NCBI RefSeq assembly: GCF_009728995.1
Contig: NZ_VTZW01000004.1
Location: 62,001-126,000 of the forward strand
Source of the DNA: Streptomonospora sp. PA3
GTDB lineage: Bacteria > Actinomycetota > Actinomycetes > Streptosporangiales > Streptosporangiaceae
DNA: 64,000 nucleotides
Direction of reading: 5' to 3'
Positions 1 through 8,259 of the stretch are shown here, in pieces (position 1 is the first letter of the stretch; every line of letters starts with the position of its first letter). A program made the translations under genes and the position numbers. The notes under the pieces were generated by a model, which saw nothing but the letters and a program-made list of their open reading frames with translations, was not told the origin of the DNA and did not search any database.

Positions 1-205
1 CGCGGCGCTCCTGCGGGGTGAGCTTGGCGGTGCCGATGTCCATGCCGCGGTAGAGCTGCATGGAGTCGGCGTTGACGACCTCGGCGCCGCCGGAGGCGGC
101 CCCCAGCCGCAGCGCCAGTTCCACGGCGAGGTCGGATTTCCCGGCGGCGGTGGCCCCGACCACGGCGATCACCGGGGGATACGCGCCGTCCTGCCGCCCG
201 TCCAC
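1..205 (-). CDS. miaA: tRNA dimethylallyltransferase MiaA (5' part only)
   Basis: This is the N-terminal 68 or so residues of MiaA, which runs off the left edge of the window. MiaA transfers a dimethylallyl group to N6 of A37 in tRNAs that read codons starting with U. The visible part has the P-loop GATAAGKS (residues 17-24) and the strongly conserved [17 protein letters not shown] segment that binds substrate. The start is a GTG at 203-205 preceded by a good AGGAGG ribosome binding site a few bases upstream. It diverges from dapF, the usual actinobacterial partner of miaA. Family membership is clear; the rest of the gene is not visible. Confidence 0.93.
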   Translation of the reverse strand, partial: MDGRQDGAYPPVIAVVGATAAGKSDLAVELALRLGAASGGAEVVNADSMQLYRGMDIGTAKLTPQERR

Positions 206-402
206 GGATCCGCCTCCTCGTGTGCCGCTGCCGTGCCGTGGCCGCCGGACGCGCCGGCGCCGTGGTTCCAGTGTGGCAGCGGCGGCGGCCCGCGGGTGCC
301 GGTGCCCTGCGCCGGACCGGCCGGCCCGCGGCGGCCGGCGGGACGGAGTCCGCGCCGTTCAGCGGCACCGGCGGCCGGTGGCACCGGCTTAGGATGAGGC
401 CC

Positions 403-1227
403 ATGCGATTCGCCAAAGGGCACGGCACCGAGAACGACTTCGTGATCCTCCCCGACCCCGACGGCGCGTTGGACCTGCGCCCGGCCGCGGTGGCCGCACT
501 GTGCGACCGCCGCGCCGGCATCGGGGCCGACGGGGTGCTGCGCGTGGTGCGCACAGCGGCCCTGGGCGAGACGCTGACCGGGCCCGCGGCCTCGGCGGCC
601 GACTGCGAATGGTTCATGGACTACCGCAACGCCGACGGCAGCGTCGCCGAGATGTGCGGCAACGGCGTGCGGGTCTTCGCCCGCTACCTGGCCGACCGCG
701 GCCTGGTCTCCGGCAAGGAGCTGGCGGTGGGCACCCGGGCCGGTGCGCGCCGCGTCGTGCTGGAGGACGACGGCGACGTCACGGTGGACATGGGCCGTCC
801 CGAACTGCTGGGCGAGGGCAGCGCGGAGCTGGCCGACGGCAGGGTCGAGGGGACCCGCGTGTGGGTGGGCAACCCGCACCTGGCCTGCCGGGTGGATCGC
901 AGCCCCGCGGAGGTGGATCTGAGCGGCCGCCCGCGCTTGGACCCGGCGCAGTTCCCCGACGGAGCCAACGTCGAGGTGTTCGCCGCGGCCGCGCCCGGGA
1001 CGCTGGAGATGCGCGTCAACGAGCGCGGTTCGGGCGAGACGCGCTCCTGCGGCACCGGCATCGTCGCGGTCGCGGCGGCGGCGACTCCGCCCGGCGAGGG
1101 CGCCACCTGGCGGGTGCGCGTGCCCGGCGGCGAGTGCATCGTCTTCCTCGACGCCGAGGGCGCCCGCCTCCGCGGCCCCGCGGCCCTCGTCGCCGAGGGC
1201 GAGGTGCTGATGGGGCTGGGCGGCTGA
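403..1227 (+). CDS. dapF: Diaminopimelate epimerase DapF
   Basis: DapF (274 aa) interconverts LL- and meso-diaminopimelate in lysine and peptidoglycan synthesis. It is cytosolic and cofactor-free, using two cysteines as acid and base. Both are present: C85 in MCGNGVR and C216 in RSCGTG. Length is normal for actinobacteria. ATG 403 is preferred over ATG 394 because the purine-rich AGGATGAGG just before it serves as the ribosome binding site. In relatives hflX usually follows dapF closely; here hflX lies 9 kb away, with the glycosyltransferase and glycolate genes in between. A degenerate copy of the 3' end of this gene lies at 3636-3718. Confidence 0.96.
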   Translation: MRFAKGHGTENDFVILPDPDGALDLRPAAVAALCDRRAGIGADGVLRVVRTAALGETLTGPAASAADCEWFMDYRNADGSVAEMCGNGVRVFARYLADRGLVSGKELAVGTRAGARRVVLEDDGDVTVDMGRPELLGEGSAELADGRVEGTRVWVGNPHLACRVDRSPAEVDLSGRPRLDPAQFPDGANVEVFAAAAPGTLEMRVNERGSGETRSCGTGIVAVAAAATPPGEGATWRVRVPGGECIVFLDAEGARLRGPAALVAEGEVLMGLGG

Positions 1228-1272
1228 CCCCGGCCGCCCAGCCGAGCACACCCGCTCGCGGGCGCGCGGCCG

Positions 1273-3330
1273 CTACCCGGGATCGGTGCGGTGGGCCAGC
1301 GCTAGGTGGTTGTCGACCGTGTAGTACAGGCGCACGCGGGTGCGGCCCAGTTCGGGATGGTCCAGGCGGGTGGGCGCATAGACGTGCGCCTTCTTCCGGT
1401 CGGCGAGGTCGCCGCCGATCCGGCCCAGGGGCACGGCCGGCTCGTCCGGGCCCGGCAGCAGCCGCAGGTCCCAGATGCCGTCGTCGCCGGTGCGTCGCAC
1501 GGTGTGGGGCACCTGGGCGTGGAAGCGGTTCGGATCGTCCGGGTCGGGTAGGGCCTCGACGTCGAAGGACGATTCCGGCTCCGCGCGGTGCACCGCCTGC
1601 AGGCGCATTCCCTCCCGGGGGAGAGGGCGTGCGGAGAGCATCCGCGCGGTGATGCGGATTCCCGAGTCGTCCGGGCGGGCGGCGGCGACCTCGGCGTGGG
1701 CGGCGCGGTTCCACATCCGCAGCGCCAGGAACCCGTCGGCGGTGGTGTAGGGGATGCAGTGCCGCGTGCGCCGCCCGTCGGCGGCGGGTTCGGGGTTGCG
1801 CAGCAGCCGCGCCTGCTCGACCTGCGCCGCTTTGATCCGGCGGCGCTTGCCCTCGCCTTCGCGCGGGAGGATCCAGCAGTCCCAGCGCCCTTCGGTGAAG
1901 TCCTCCTCCAGCGGCGCGAGCAGCAGCCGCACGCGGCCGGTGCTGTCGGCGGCGGGAAGGGGGAGGCGCAGTTCCCGCTCTCCGCGGCGCAGGCGGGTGA
2001 GGAAGTCCCACGCGCCCGCGGGCAGCATGTCCGCGGAAAGGGTCAGTTCGACCCGGCCGTCTTCGCGGGCGCGCGCCCGCGCTTCGGGGTGCTTGGGCGC
2101 CGGCGCGGTCTCCTGCCGGGCGGCAGGGGCCGGCCTGCGGCGCCCAAGCAGCCGGGTGAGCCGTCGCCGGCGCGGCGCCAGTTCCTCGATCAGAGCCTCG
2201 TAGCGGCGCGCGATCGCGTCGGGGGCCCAGGCCGGCGCCGCTTCGCGGGCGGCCTTGCCCATGGCGCGGCGCTCGTCCTCGTCGGCCACGAGGCGTGTCA
2301 GGGCCTGGGCGAACGCGTCGGCGCCGCCCTCCAGGGGCACGAGCAGGCCGGTGGAGCCGTGGGAGATGATCTCGGCGGGGCCGAACGGGCAGTCGGTGGC
2401 CACCACCGGGACGCCGCAGTGCATGGCCTCAACGATGGTCATGCCGAAGGATTCGCGGTCGGAGGCGACGGCGGCGACGGCGCCTTTGGCCCACTCGGTC
2501 TCGATGGGGGAGGCCGGGCCCATCAGCATCGCGCTGTCGTTGAGGCCGAGCTCGTCGATGCGCCTGCGCAGCTGCAGGCGTGCCGGTCCGCGCCCGTAGA
2601 TGCGCAGGGTCCAGTCCGGGTACTGCGGGACGATCTTGGCGAAGGCGTCCAGGAGCCGGTCGTAGCGTTTGATCTGGATCAGCCGGCCGGCCGCAACGAT
2701 GGTCTTGGAGTCCAGGGTGGAGGGCTCGACCTCGGGCGCCGGGACTCCGTTGGGGATGCACAGGATCCGGGTGGCGACGTCGGGCAGGGCGGCGCGGTAC
2801 TGGGCGGCGTCGCCTTCGGAGACGGTGACGAAGCCGTCCAAGCGGGCCACGGCCGCGTTCTGGTCCTCGCGCAGCCGGTCGTCGTGGGCGTCCATGGACA
2901 GGTGCTCCTGCCCGATGTGGATCCGGCCGCGCTTGCGGTGGCGGGCGAGGTAGCCGTTGAGGATCGGGCGCGTCGCGATGACGACGTCGGCCTCGCTCTC
3001 GTCGAGGAGGGCGCCGATGCGCTCGTCGTGCAGCGCGGTGTAGTGCATCCGGCGGTCGCCGTCGACACCGGAGTCGGGGTAGACGGTGTTGGGCTGCTCC
3101 AGGAGCCGCTGCTCGCGTTCGTCGCGGGCGGGTCCGGTGTCGTCGCGGACGTCGACGAGTGAGCGCAGGGCCACGCGCGGGCCGGCGGGCAGGCTGGGGG
3201 TGTCGACGGGGCGGTGGATGCTGACGATCTCGACGTCGTGGCGCTGGGAGAGCGCGGTGGCGAGGTTGACCGTGGAGCGGATGGTGCCGCCGATGCCATA
3301 GGCGTTGTGCAGCAGAAACGTGATGCGCAA
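1273..3330 (-). CDS. GT4 family glycosyltransferase with two C-terminal repeat modules
   Basis: A 685-residue protein. Residues 1-385 are a GT-B fold retaining glycosyltransferase of family GT4. The Gly-rich loop GIGGT (12-16) is near the N-terminus, AAGRL...KR at 213-222 binds nucleotide-sugar phosphate, and the E-x7-E motif is E293/E301 in ESFGMTIVE. An Arg-rich linker (about 386-422) leads into two modules of roughly 115-130 residues (426-541 and 556-685). Both have a WD-x-W/R-LLP type segment and end in similar strands, HCIPYTTADGFLALR and VRLYYTVDNHLALA. Such proteins often act on cell-wall polymers or surface glycans, but the substrate cannot be told. A GGAG lies 14 bases before the ATG. 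It stands alone, convergent with dapF. Confidence 0.85.
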   Translation of the reverse strand: MRITFLLHNAYGIGGTIRSTVNLATALSQRHDVEIVSIHRPVDTPSLPAGPRVALRSLVDVRDDTGPARDEREQRLLEQPNTVYPDSGVDGDRRMHYTALHDERIGALLDESEADVVIATRPILNGYLARHRKRGRIHIGQEHLSMDAHDDRLREDQNAAVARLDGFVTVSEGDAAQYRAALPDVATRILCIPNGVPAPEVEPSTLDSKTIVAAGRLIQIKRYDRLLDAFAKIVPQYPDWTLRIYGRGPARLQLRRRIDELGLNDSAMLMGPASPIETEWAKGAVAAVASDRESFGMTIVEAMHCGVPVVATDCPFGPAEIISHGSTGLLVPLEGGADAFAQALTRLVADEDERRAMGKAAREAAPAWAPDAIARRYEALIEELAPRRRRLTRLLGRRRPAPAARQETAPAPKHPEARARAREDGRVELTLSADMLPAGAWDFLTRLRRGERELRLPLPAADSTGRVRLLLAPLEEDFTEGRWDCWILPREGEGKRRRIKAAQVEQARLLRNPEPAADGRRTRHCIPYTTADGFLALRMWNRAAHAEVAAARPDDSGIRITARMLSARPLPREGMRLQAVHRAEPESSFDVEALPDPDDPNRFHAQVPHTVRRTGDDGIWDLRLLPGPDEPAVPLGRIGGDLADRKKAHVYAPTRLDHPELGRTRVRLYYTVDNHLALAHRTDPG

Positions 3331-3403
3331 GGTGGGGTGACTCCGTGGTGGACACGCGCGGAGTGCCGAGCGGGGACAGTGCGCGCCAAGCGGGCATGGG
3401 TGT

Positions 3404-3440
3404 TAGACCCGATCAGCGGATGATCTGCTCATCGGGCCTA
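3404..3440. promoter_or_regulatory. Palindrome upstream of the glycosyltransferase gene
   Basis: Arms TAGACCCGATCAGC and GCTCATCGGGCCTA match at 12 of 14 pairs around a 9-base loop. It lies 74 bases before the glycosyltransferase start and is not followed by a T-run. It could be an operator or a transcript hairpin; the sequence alone does not decide. Confidence 0.5.
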
Positions 3441-3635
3441 AAGCGCGGTCATGCGGGGGATGGGGGATGCGGCGTGGATGGGAGGTGGGGGTGCTCCTCA
3501 AGATACTGTTTGGGGGATTAACAGTTATTGTGCCATATGTCCGGTGTTAACCGGGTCGGGCGTCCCTTTACGGGCCGCGGTTGGCCGACTCCGGCCGTCT
3601 GCCCGCCCTCGTCGCGACCCGCCGGTGAGCGGCGG

Positions 3636-3718
3636 GGCATCGCCGCGGTCGCGGCGGCGGCGACTCCGCCCTGCGAGGGCGCCACCCGGCGAGGGCGCCC
3701 GCCTCCGGGGCCCCGCAG
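3636..3718 (+). repeat. Degenerate copy of the dapF 3' end
   Basis: Bases 3636-3691 match dapF 1057-1112 at 53 of 56 positions, and 3690-3718 match dapF 1155-1183 at 27 of 29. The 42 bases between these blocks in dapF are missing here, apparently lost between the two cgagggcgcc motifs of dapF. The copy is in the same orientation as dapF and makes no protein. The two copies bracket the glycosyltransferase gene as direct repeats 2.6 kb apart. Confidence 0.8.
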
Positions 3719-3877
3719 TGGCGCCAGGTGGGCGATCGGATGGCCGCCGCCCGGTCTCTCCTGCTATGAGCTGTGCGGACGTCCCGCGCAGTGCGCAGGC
3801 GGCCGCGCGCGTGGCACCGGGCGCAAACCGGTGGGCCCGACCTCGACACGGCCCGCAACCGGCCCCGGCCCGCCCGC

Positions 3878-5206
3878 TCAGCGCGTGAGCAGCACCGCCG
3901 GATCCAGGCCGCGGATGGAGGCGTCGAGCACCTGGGCGGTGTGGGCCACGGAGATCGGCTCCCCGGCGCGGTCCATGGCCGAGGCGATCTGCAGCGAGCA
4001 GCCGGGATTGCCCGCAACCAGCAGCTCCGCGCCGGTCGAGCGCACGTCCTCGCTCTTGCGCTCGCCCAAATCGCCGGCCGCCTGCGGGCGCAGCAGGTTG
4101 TAGACCCCGGCCGAGCCGCAGCAGATCTCCGGGTTGGGCAGGTCGGCCACCTCCAGTTCGGGGATCGCGCGCAGCAGCTCGCGCGGCTGGGAGGTGACGC
4201 CCTGGCCGTGGGAGAGGTGGCAGGCGTCGTGGTAGGCGGCGCGCACCGGCAGCGGGTGGCGCGGCGCCCGCGGACCCAGCTGGACCAGGTACTCCGACAG
4301 GTCCACCACCCGTGCCGACAGCTCCTCGGCGCGGCGCACCTCCTCGGGGGCGGCGCCGGCCTCCTCCAGCACCCGTCCGTAGTGCTTCATGGTGCCCCCG
4401 CACCCGGCGGAGTTGACCACGACCGCGTCCACGCCGGCGTCGGCGAAGGCGGCCGCGGTGGCGCGCGCGAAGCCGGCCGCCTCGGCGGCGCGCCCGGTGT
4501 GGGCGGACAGCGCGCCGCAGCAGCCCTGCTCGCGCGGGATGACCACGTCGCAGCCCTCACTGGCCAGCACCCGCGCCGTCGCCGTGTTGACCTGCGGGAA
4601 GAACGCTCCCTGCACGCAGCCGGTCAGCATGCCCACCACGGCGCGGCGCCGCCCGCGCGCCGGAACCACCTCGGGCAGGGCGGGCACGGCGCCGGTCAGC
4701 GGCGGAGCGATGCGCTCCATCGTCGCCAGCGAGGGGGAGATGCGCTCCAGCACGCCCGTGCGCCGCACCAGCCGGTTCAGCCCGCTGGCCTGGTAGGCCT
4801 TCAGCGGGCCGCGCATCAGCTCCAGCCGCCTGCGGTAGGGGAACAGCGCGAAGACCGCCGCCCGCAGCAGCCGCTCCCCGGCGGGGCGGCGGTGCTCCTG
4901 CTCGACGGTGGCGCGGGTGGACTCGATCAGCGCGTCGTAGGCCACGCCCGAGGGGCAGGAGCTGACACAGGCCAGGCAGCCCAGGCAGTTGTCGAAGTGG
5001 CCCGCCGCGGCCTCGCTGAGCACGTCGTCCTCGCGCATCTGGCCCATCAGGTGGATGCGCCCGCGCGGGGAGTCCATCTCCTCGCCCCACAGCACGTAGG
5101 TGGGGCACGTCGGCAGGCAGAACCCGCAGTGCACGCAGTCGCCGAGCAGATCGTCGAAGGAGCGCGAGCCCTCGCCGGCGCCGGGTGCGGTATCGCTGTC
5201 GGTCAC
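3878..5206 (-). CDS. glcF: Glycolate oxidase iron-sulfur subunit GlcF
   Basis: GlcF passes electrons from the flavin subunits of glycolate oxidase to the respiratory chain. Two 4Fe-4S ferredoxin-type clusters are visible in the N-terminus: C24/C27/C30/C34 (CVHCGFCLPTC) and C74/C77/C80/C84 (CLGCLACVSSC). Two CCG domains follow, with EQGCCGA and EICCGSAG. About 442 aa, close to the usual 400-440. The GTG at 5206 is chosen because a purine-rich GGAAAGGCAGGAA precedes it; a TTG at 5224 in the same frame is the alternative. It lies downstream of glcE (125-base gap) and is probably the last gene of the glcD-glcE-glcF transcript. Confidence 0.9.
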   Translation of the reverse strand: MTDSDTAPGAGEGSRSFDDLLGDCVHCGFCLPTCPTYVLWGEEMDSPRGRIHLMGQMREDDVLSEAAAGHFDNCLGCLACVSSCPSGVAYDALIESTRATVEQEHRRPAGERLLRAAVFALFPYRRRLELMRGPLKAYQASGLNRLVRRTGVLERISPSLATMERIAPPLTGAVPALPEVVPARGRRRAVVGMLTGCVQGAFFPQVNTATARVLASEGCDVVIPREQGCCGALSAHTGRAAEAAGFARATAAAFADAGVDAVVVNSAGCGGTMKHYGRVLEEAGAAPEEVRRAEELSARVVDLSEYLVQLGPRAPRHPLPVRAAYHDACHLSHGQGVTSQPRELLRAIPELEVADLPNPEICCGSAGVYNLLRPQAAGDLGERKSEDVRSTGAELLVAGNPGCSLQIASAMDRAGEPISVAHTAQVLDASIRGLDPAVLLTR

Positions 5207-5330
5207 GGTTCCTGCCTTTCCCAACGGATGTCGCCTGGTGCCGGACGCCGCTCAGGGCGGGGGCCGCACGGCCGCGGCCGTGCGTGGGGCCCCAGCCGCC
5301 GATCCGGGCGCTGTGCGCGGGCCGCCCTCA

Positions 5331-6581
5331 TCAGATCCCTCCGGGACCCCGGCCGGGTGCCAGGAGACCGCGGGGGTCGAACCGCAGCTTGACGGCGCGC
5401 ATCAGCTCCAACCCGGGCACCTCGCCCCAGAGGTCCAACTCGGCGTCGGCGAGCGCGGGCGCGGGTCGGGCGACGGTCACGCCGCCCTCCACGGCCGCGC
5501 GCACCCTGCGGACCACGCCGTTGACGGACGCGGCGCCCGCCGAGGCGGGCAGGGCCGCCAAGAGCACGCCGGCGCCCGCCGAACCGGCGACGGCGGCGGT
5601 GGTGCCCTGGTCCTGGGCGGCCTCGTGCAGCAGCCGCGCGGCCTCGGCGACCTGCCCGATGGGCACGGCGGCCTTGAGCAGGGTGTCCCCGGCCGCGCCG
5701 GGCAGCGCCCCCCACTGGGCGGGAGCCCCCTCGCTGATCCCCGAGCCCTCCATCAGCTCGGCCACGGCTCGGGCTCGGGCGTCGATACCGCCTTCCGCGC
5801 CCTCCAGCAGGACCCGCAGGGTCAACGGGCCGGTTTCGGGCCAGTCGAGCTCCACCGCGGCGGGCACGGCGCCCGAGCCCAGAACGGCGTGCGTCCAGCG
5901 CTGCGCCGTCTCGGGGTTGGGGGCGCCGGCGCTGACGGTGCGCAGCGCCTCCGGCAGCGGGTGCAGCCGGAAGGTGACCGAGGTGATCAGCCCGAGGGTG
6001 CCCAGCGCGCCCGTGTGCAGCTTGCCCAGGTCATAGCCTGCGACGTTCTTGACGACGCGCCCGCCGGAGGAGGCGGCGACGCCGTCGGCGCGGACGGCGG
6101 TCATCCCGATGATGAGGTCGCGCAGCGGGCCGTGCAGCAGGCGGCGGGGTCCCGACAGCCCGGTGGCCACGGCTCCGCCGACGGTGCCGCCTGCCACCAG
6201 CGGGTCCAGCGTCAGCCGCTGCCCGGAGGCGGCGAGTTCGGCCTGCAGGTCGGCCAGCGGGGTGCCCGCGCCGACCCGGACGACGAGGTCGCCGGCCGCG
6301 TGCTCGATGCCGGTCAGGGCGGCGGTCTCCAGCACCAGGTCGCAGCGCCGCGGCGGGGCGCCCCAGTCGGACGCCGTGCCGTTGCCGCGCACGACGGTGG
6401 CCAGGCCGCGGCGGTGGGCGGCCGCCAGCAGGGCTTGGGCCGCCGCGGTGTCGGGCGGCCGGGCGACGTAGCGCGGGACGCGGCCGCCGACGGCGTCGCC
6501 GGGGGTGCCCTCACGCACCTGCGCCCCGCCGGCGCCCAGCTCCTCGGCCAGGGGGGTGGTGATCGTCTCGTCCTGTGTCAC
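5331..6581 (-). CDS. glcE: Glycolate oxidase FAD-binding subunit GlcE
   Basis: A 416-residue FAD-binding PCMH-type subunit. Conserved pieces include VVRGNGTASDWG in the FAD-binding region, LDPLVAGGTVGGAVATG, and GRVVKNVAGYDLGKLHTGALGTLG, which is characteristic of GlcE. It works with GlcD and GlcF to oxidise glycolate to glyoxylate at the membrane. The GTG start follows a GGGAG ten bases upstream. It begins 73 bases after the glcD stop and is co-directional with it, which fits an operon. Confidence 0.9.
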   Translation of the reverse strand: MTQDETITTPLAEELGAGGAQVREGTPGDAVGGRVPRYVARPPDTAAAQALLAAAHRRGLATVVRGNGTASDWGAPPRRCDLVLETAALTGIEHAAGDLVVRVGAGTPLADLQAELAASGQRLTLDPLVAGGTVGGAVATGLSGPRRLLHGPLRDLIIGMTAVRADGVAASSGGRVVKNVAGYDLGKLHTGALGTLGLITSVTFRLHPLPEALRTVSAGAPNPETAQRWTHAVLGSGAVPAAVELDWPETGPLTLRVLLEGAEGGIDARARAVAELMEGSGISEGAPAQWGALPGAAGDTLLKAAVPIGQVAEAARLLHEAAQDQGTTAAVAGSAGAGVLLAALPASAGAASVNGVVRRVRAAVEGGVTVARPAPALADAELDLWGEVPGLELMRAVKLRFDPRGLLAPGRGPGGI

Positions 6582-6654
6582 TGATGTGCTCCCGCTGTGT
6601 GGGGCGCGGTGCCGGCGGTGGTGGCCCGCCGCCCCGTCCGGCTTTCACCCCGCA

Positions 6655-8118
6655 TCAGAACTGCTCCGCCGCGCCCTCGGCCACGAGGGGGTGCACGCCC
6701 TTGCGCACTCCCGGCCGCTCCCCGCACAGCCGGGGCGTGGGCAGCAGCTTCTCGGGGTTGGCGATGCCCGCCGGGTCGAATGCCGAGCGGAACAGGTCCA
6801 TGGTCTCCAGGTCGGCGGGGGAGAACATCTCCGGCATCTGGCAGGCCTTGTCGACCCCGACCCCGTGCTCGCCGGTGATGGAGCCGCCGTGCTCGATGCA
6901 CAGGTCCAGGATCCTGCCGGATACCTCGGCGGCCCGCTCGGAGGCCCCGGGCTCGGCGTCGTCGAACAGCACCAGGGGGTGGAGGTTGCCGTCGCCGGCG
7001 TGGAAGACGTTGGCGACCCGGATGCCCGACGCCGCCGACAGCTCGGCGATGCGGCGCAGCACGTCGGGAAGCGCGGTGCGCGGAACGACGCCGTCCTGGA
7101 CGATGTAGGCGGGGCTGATGCGGCCGACCGCGGCGAACGCCGACTTGCGGCCCTTCCAGATGCGGGCGCGTTCCGCGGCGTCGTCGGCGGTGCGGACCTC
7201 GAAGGCCCCCGACTCGCGGCACAGCCGGGTCGCGCGCTCGAACTGGGCGTCGACGTCGGCGGCGGGGCCGTCCAGCTCCACGATCAGCACCGCGCCGGCG
7301 CCGGGCGGGTAGTCGCAGGCCACCGCCGCCTCGGCGGCCTCGATCGAGAGGGCGTCCATCATCTCCACCGCGGCGGGCAGCACTCCGGCGGAGATGATGG
7401 CCGAGACGGCCGCGCCTCCGGCGTCCATGGTCTCGAAGGCGGCCAGCAGTGTGCGGACCTTCTGCGGCGCGCGCAGCAGCCGCACCGTGATCTCGGTGGC
7501 GATGCCCAGGGTGCCCTCGGAGCCGACGAACGCCCCCAGCAGGTCGTAGCCCGGCGCGTCGGCCGCCTTGCCTCCCAGCCGCACCACCTCGCCCTGCGGG
7601 GTGACGATCTCCAGCCCGAGCACGTGGTTGACGGTGAATCCGTACTTGAGGCAGTGCGCGCCCCCGGAGTTCTCGGCGATGTTGCCGCCCACCGAGCACA
7701 CCTGCTGGCTGGAGGGGTCGGGGGCGTAGTAGTAGCCGTGCGGCGCGGCGGCGCGGGTGACCTCCAGGTTGGCCACGCCGGGCTGGACGACGGCGCGCTC
7801 GTTGGCGACGTCGATCTCCAGGATGCGGCGCATCCTGGAGGTGACGATGAGGACGCCTTCGCTGTGCGGCAGCGCACCCGCCGACAGGCCGGTGCCTGCG
7901 CCGCGCGGCACGAAGGGCACCCCGGCGTCGGCGCACAGCCGGACCACGGCGGCGACCTGGTCGGTGGTGGTGGGCAGCACCACCACCCCGGGCGTGCTGG
8001 CGTGGTAGGTGAGGCCGTCGCTTTCGTAGGTGCGGCGGCGGGTGCGGTCGGTGATGACGCCGTCGTCGCCGCAGATCTCGCGCAGTCGCGGGATCAGCGC
8101 GGTGAGCGGTTGCGGCAT
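6655..8118 (-). CDS. glcD: Glycolate oxidase subunit GlcD (FAD-linked oxidase)
   Basis: The catalytic FAD-linked oxidase subunit, 487 aa from ATG 8118. N-terminal PCMH FAD domain: VPFVPRGAGTGLSAGALP and the VCSVGGNIAENSGG phosphate-binding segment. The C-terminal FAD-oxidase domain carries HAGDGNLHP and ends with the usual GEHGVGVDKA. It oxidises glycolate, and possibly D-lactate-like 2-hydroxy acids, to the 2-oxo acid. The open frame runs on to 8205, but family alignment and a GGGGGAGGG tract support ATG 8118. A weak promoter candidate, TTGTGC-N17-TACGGA, lies between the aceB terminator and the gene. The glyoxylate produced would feed AceB, encoded just upstream. Confidence 0.92.
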   Translation of the reverse strand: MPQPLTALIPRLREICGDDGVITDRTRRRTYESDGLTYHASTPGVVVLPTTTDQVAAVVRLCADAGVPFVPRGAGTGLSAGALPHSEGVLIVTSRMRRILEIDVANERAVVQPGVANLEVTRAAAPHGYYYAPDPSSQQVCSVGGNIAENSGGAHCLKYGFTVNHVLGLEIVTPQGEVVRLGGKAADAPGYDLLGAFVGSEGTLGIATEITVRLLRAPQKVRTLLAAFETMDAGGAAVSAIISAGVLPAAVEMMDALSIEAAEAAVACDYPPGAGAVLIVELDGPAADVDAQFERATRLCRESGAFEVRTADDAAERARIWKGRKSAFAAVGRISPAYIVQDGVVPRTALPDVLRRIAELSAASGIRVANVFHAGDGNLHPLVLFDDAEPGASERAAEVSGRILDLCIEHGGSITGEHGVGVDKACQMPEMFSPADLETMDLFRSAFDPAGIANPEKLLPTPRLCGERPGVRKGVHPLVAEGAAEQF

Positions 8119-8211
8119 GCGGGGCTCGCCCTCCCCCTCGTCGAACACCGCGGCGGGTCGCCGCGGTGGGTCCGTACTCTCTCTCGATTCCCCGCACAAG
8201 GGCAAGGGAAC

Positions 8212-8253
8212 CGGGCGCGGCGGTCTTTCGTATACCGCATGCCGCCGCGCCCG
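8212..8253 (-). terminator. Terminator hairpin of aceB
   Basis: A perfect 12-bp stem (8212-8223 with 8242-8253, arm CGGGCGCGGCGG) with an 18-base loop begins 6 bases after the aceB stop. There is no long U-tract, as is common in actinomycetes. It separates aceB from glcD. Confidence 0.7.
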
Positions 8254-8259
8254 AGGGGT

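Larger units (their letters stand above)
3331..3877. other. Gene-free stretch with hairpin, AT-rich segment and dapF remnant
   Basis: No credible gene is seen in these 547 bases. From left to right it holds the upstream region of the glycosyltransferase gene, a palindrome at 3404-3440, an unusually AT-rich stretch for this genome at about 3503-3552 (a likely promoter, with no clear hexamers), and a broken copy of the dapF 3' end at 3636-3718. The right part reaches the stop codon of glcF. Reading frames here have compositions typical of antisense shadows. Confidence 0.7.

Noticed and set aside
1228-1272. Terminator between dapF and the glycosyltransferase gene
   Set aside because: Only a 6-7 bp GGCCGC/GCGGCC pairing is found, which is common by chance at this GC content.
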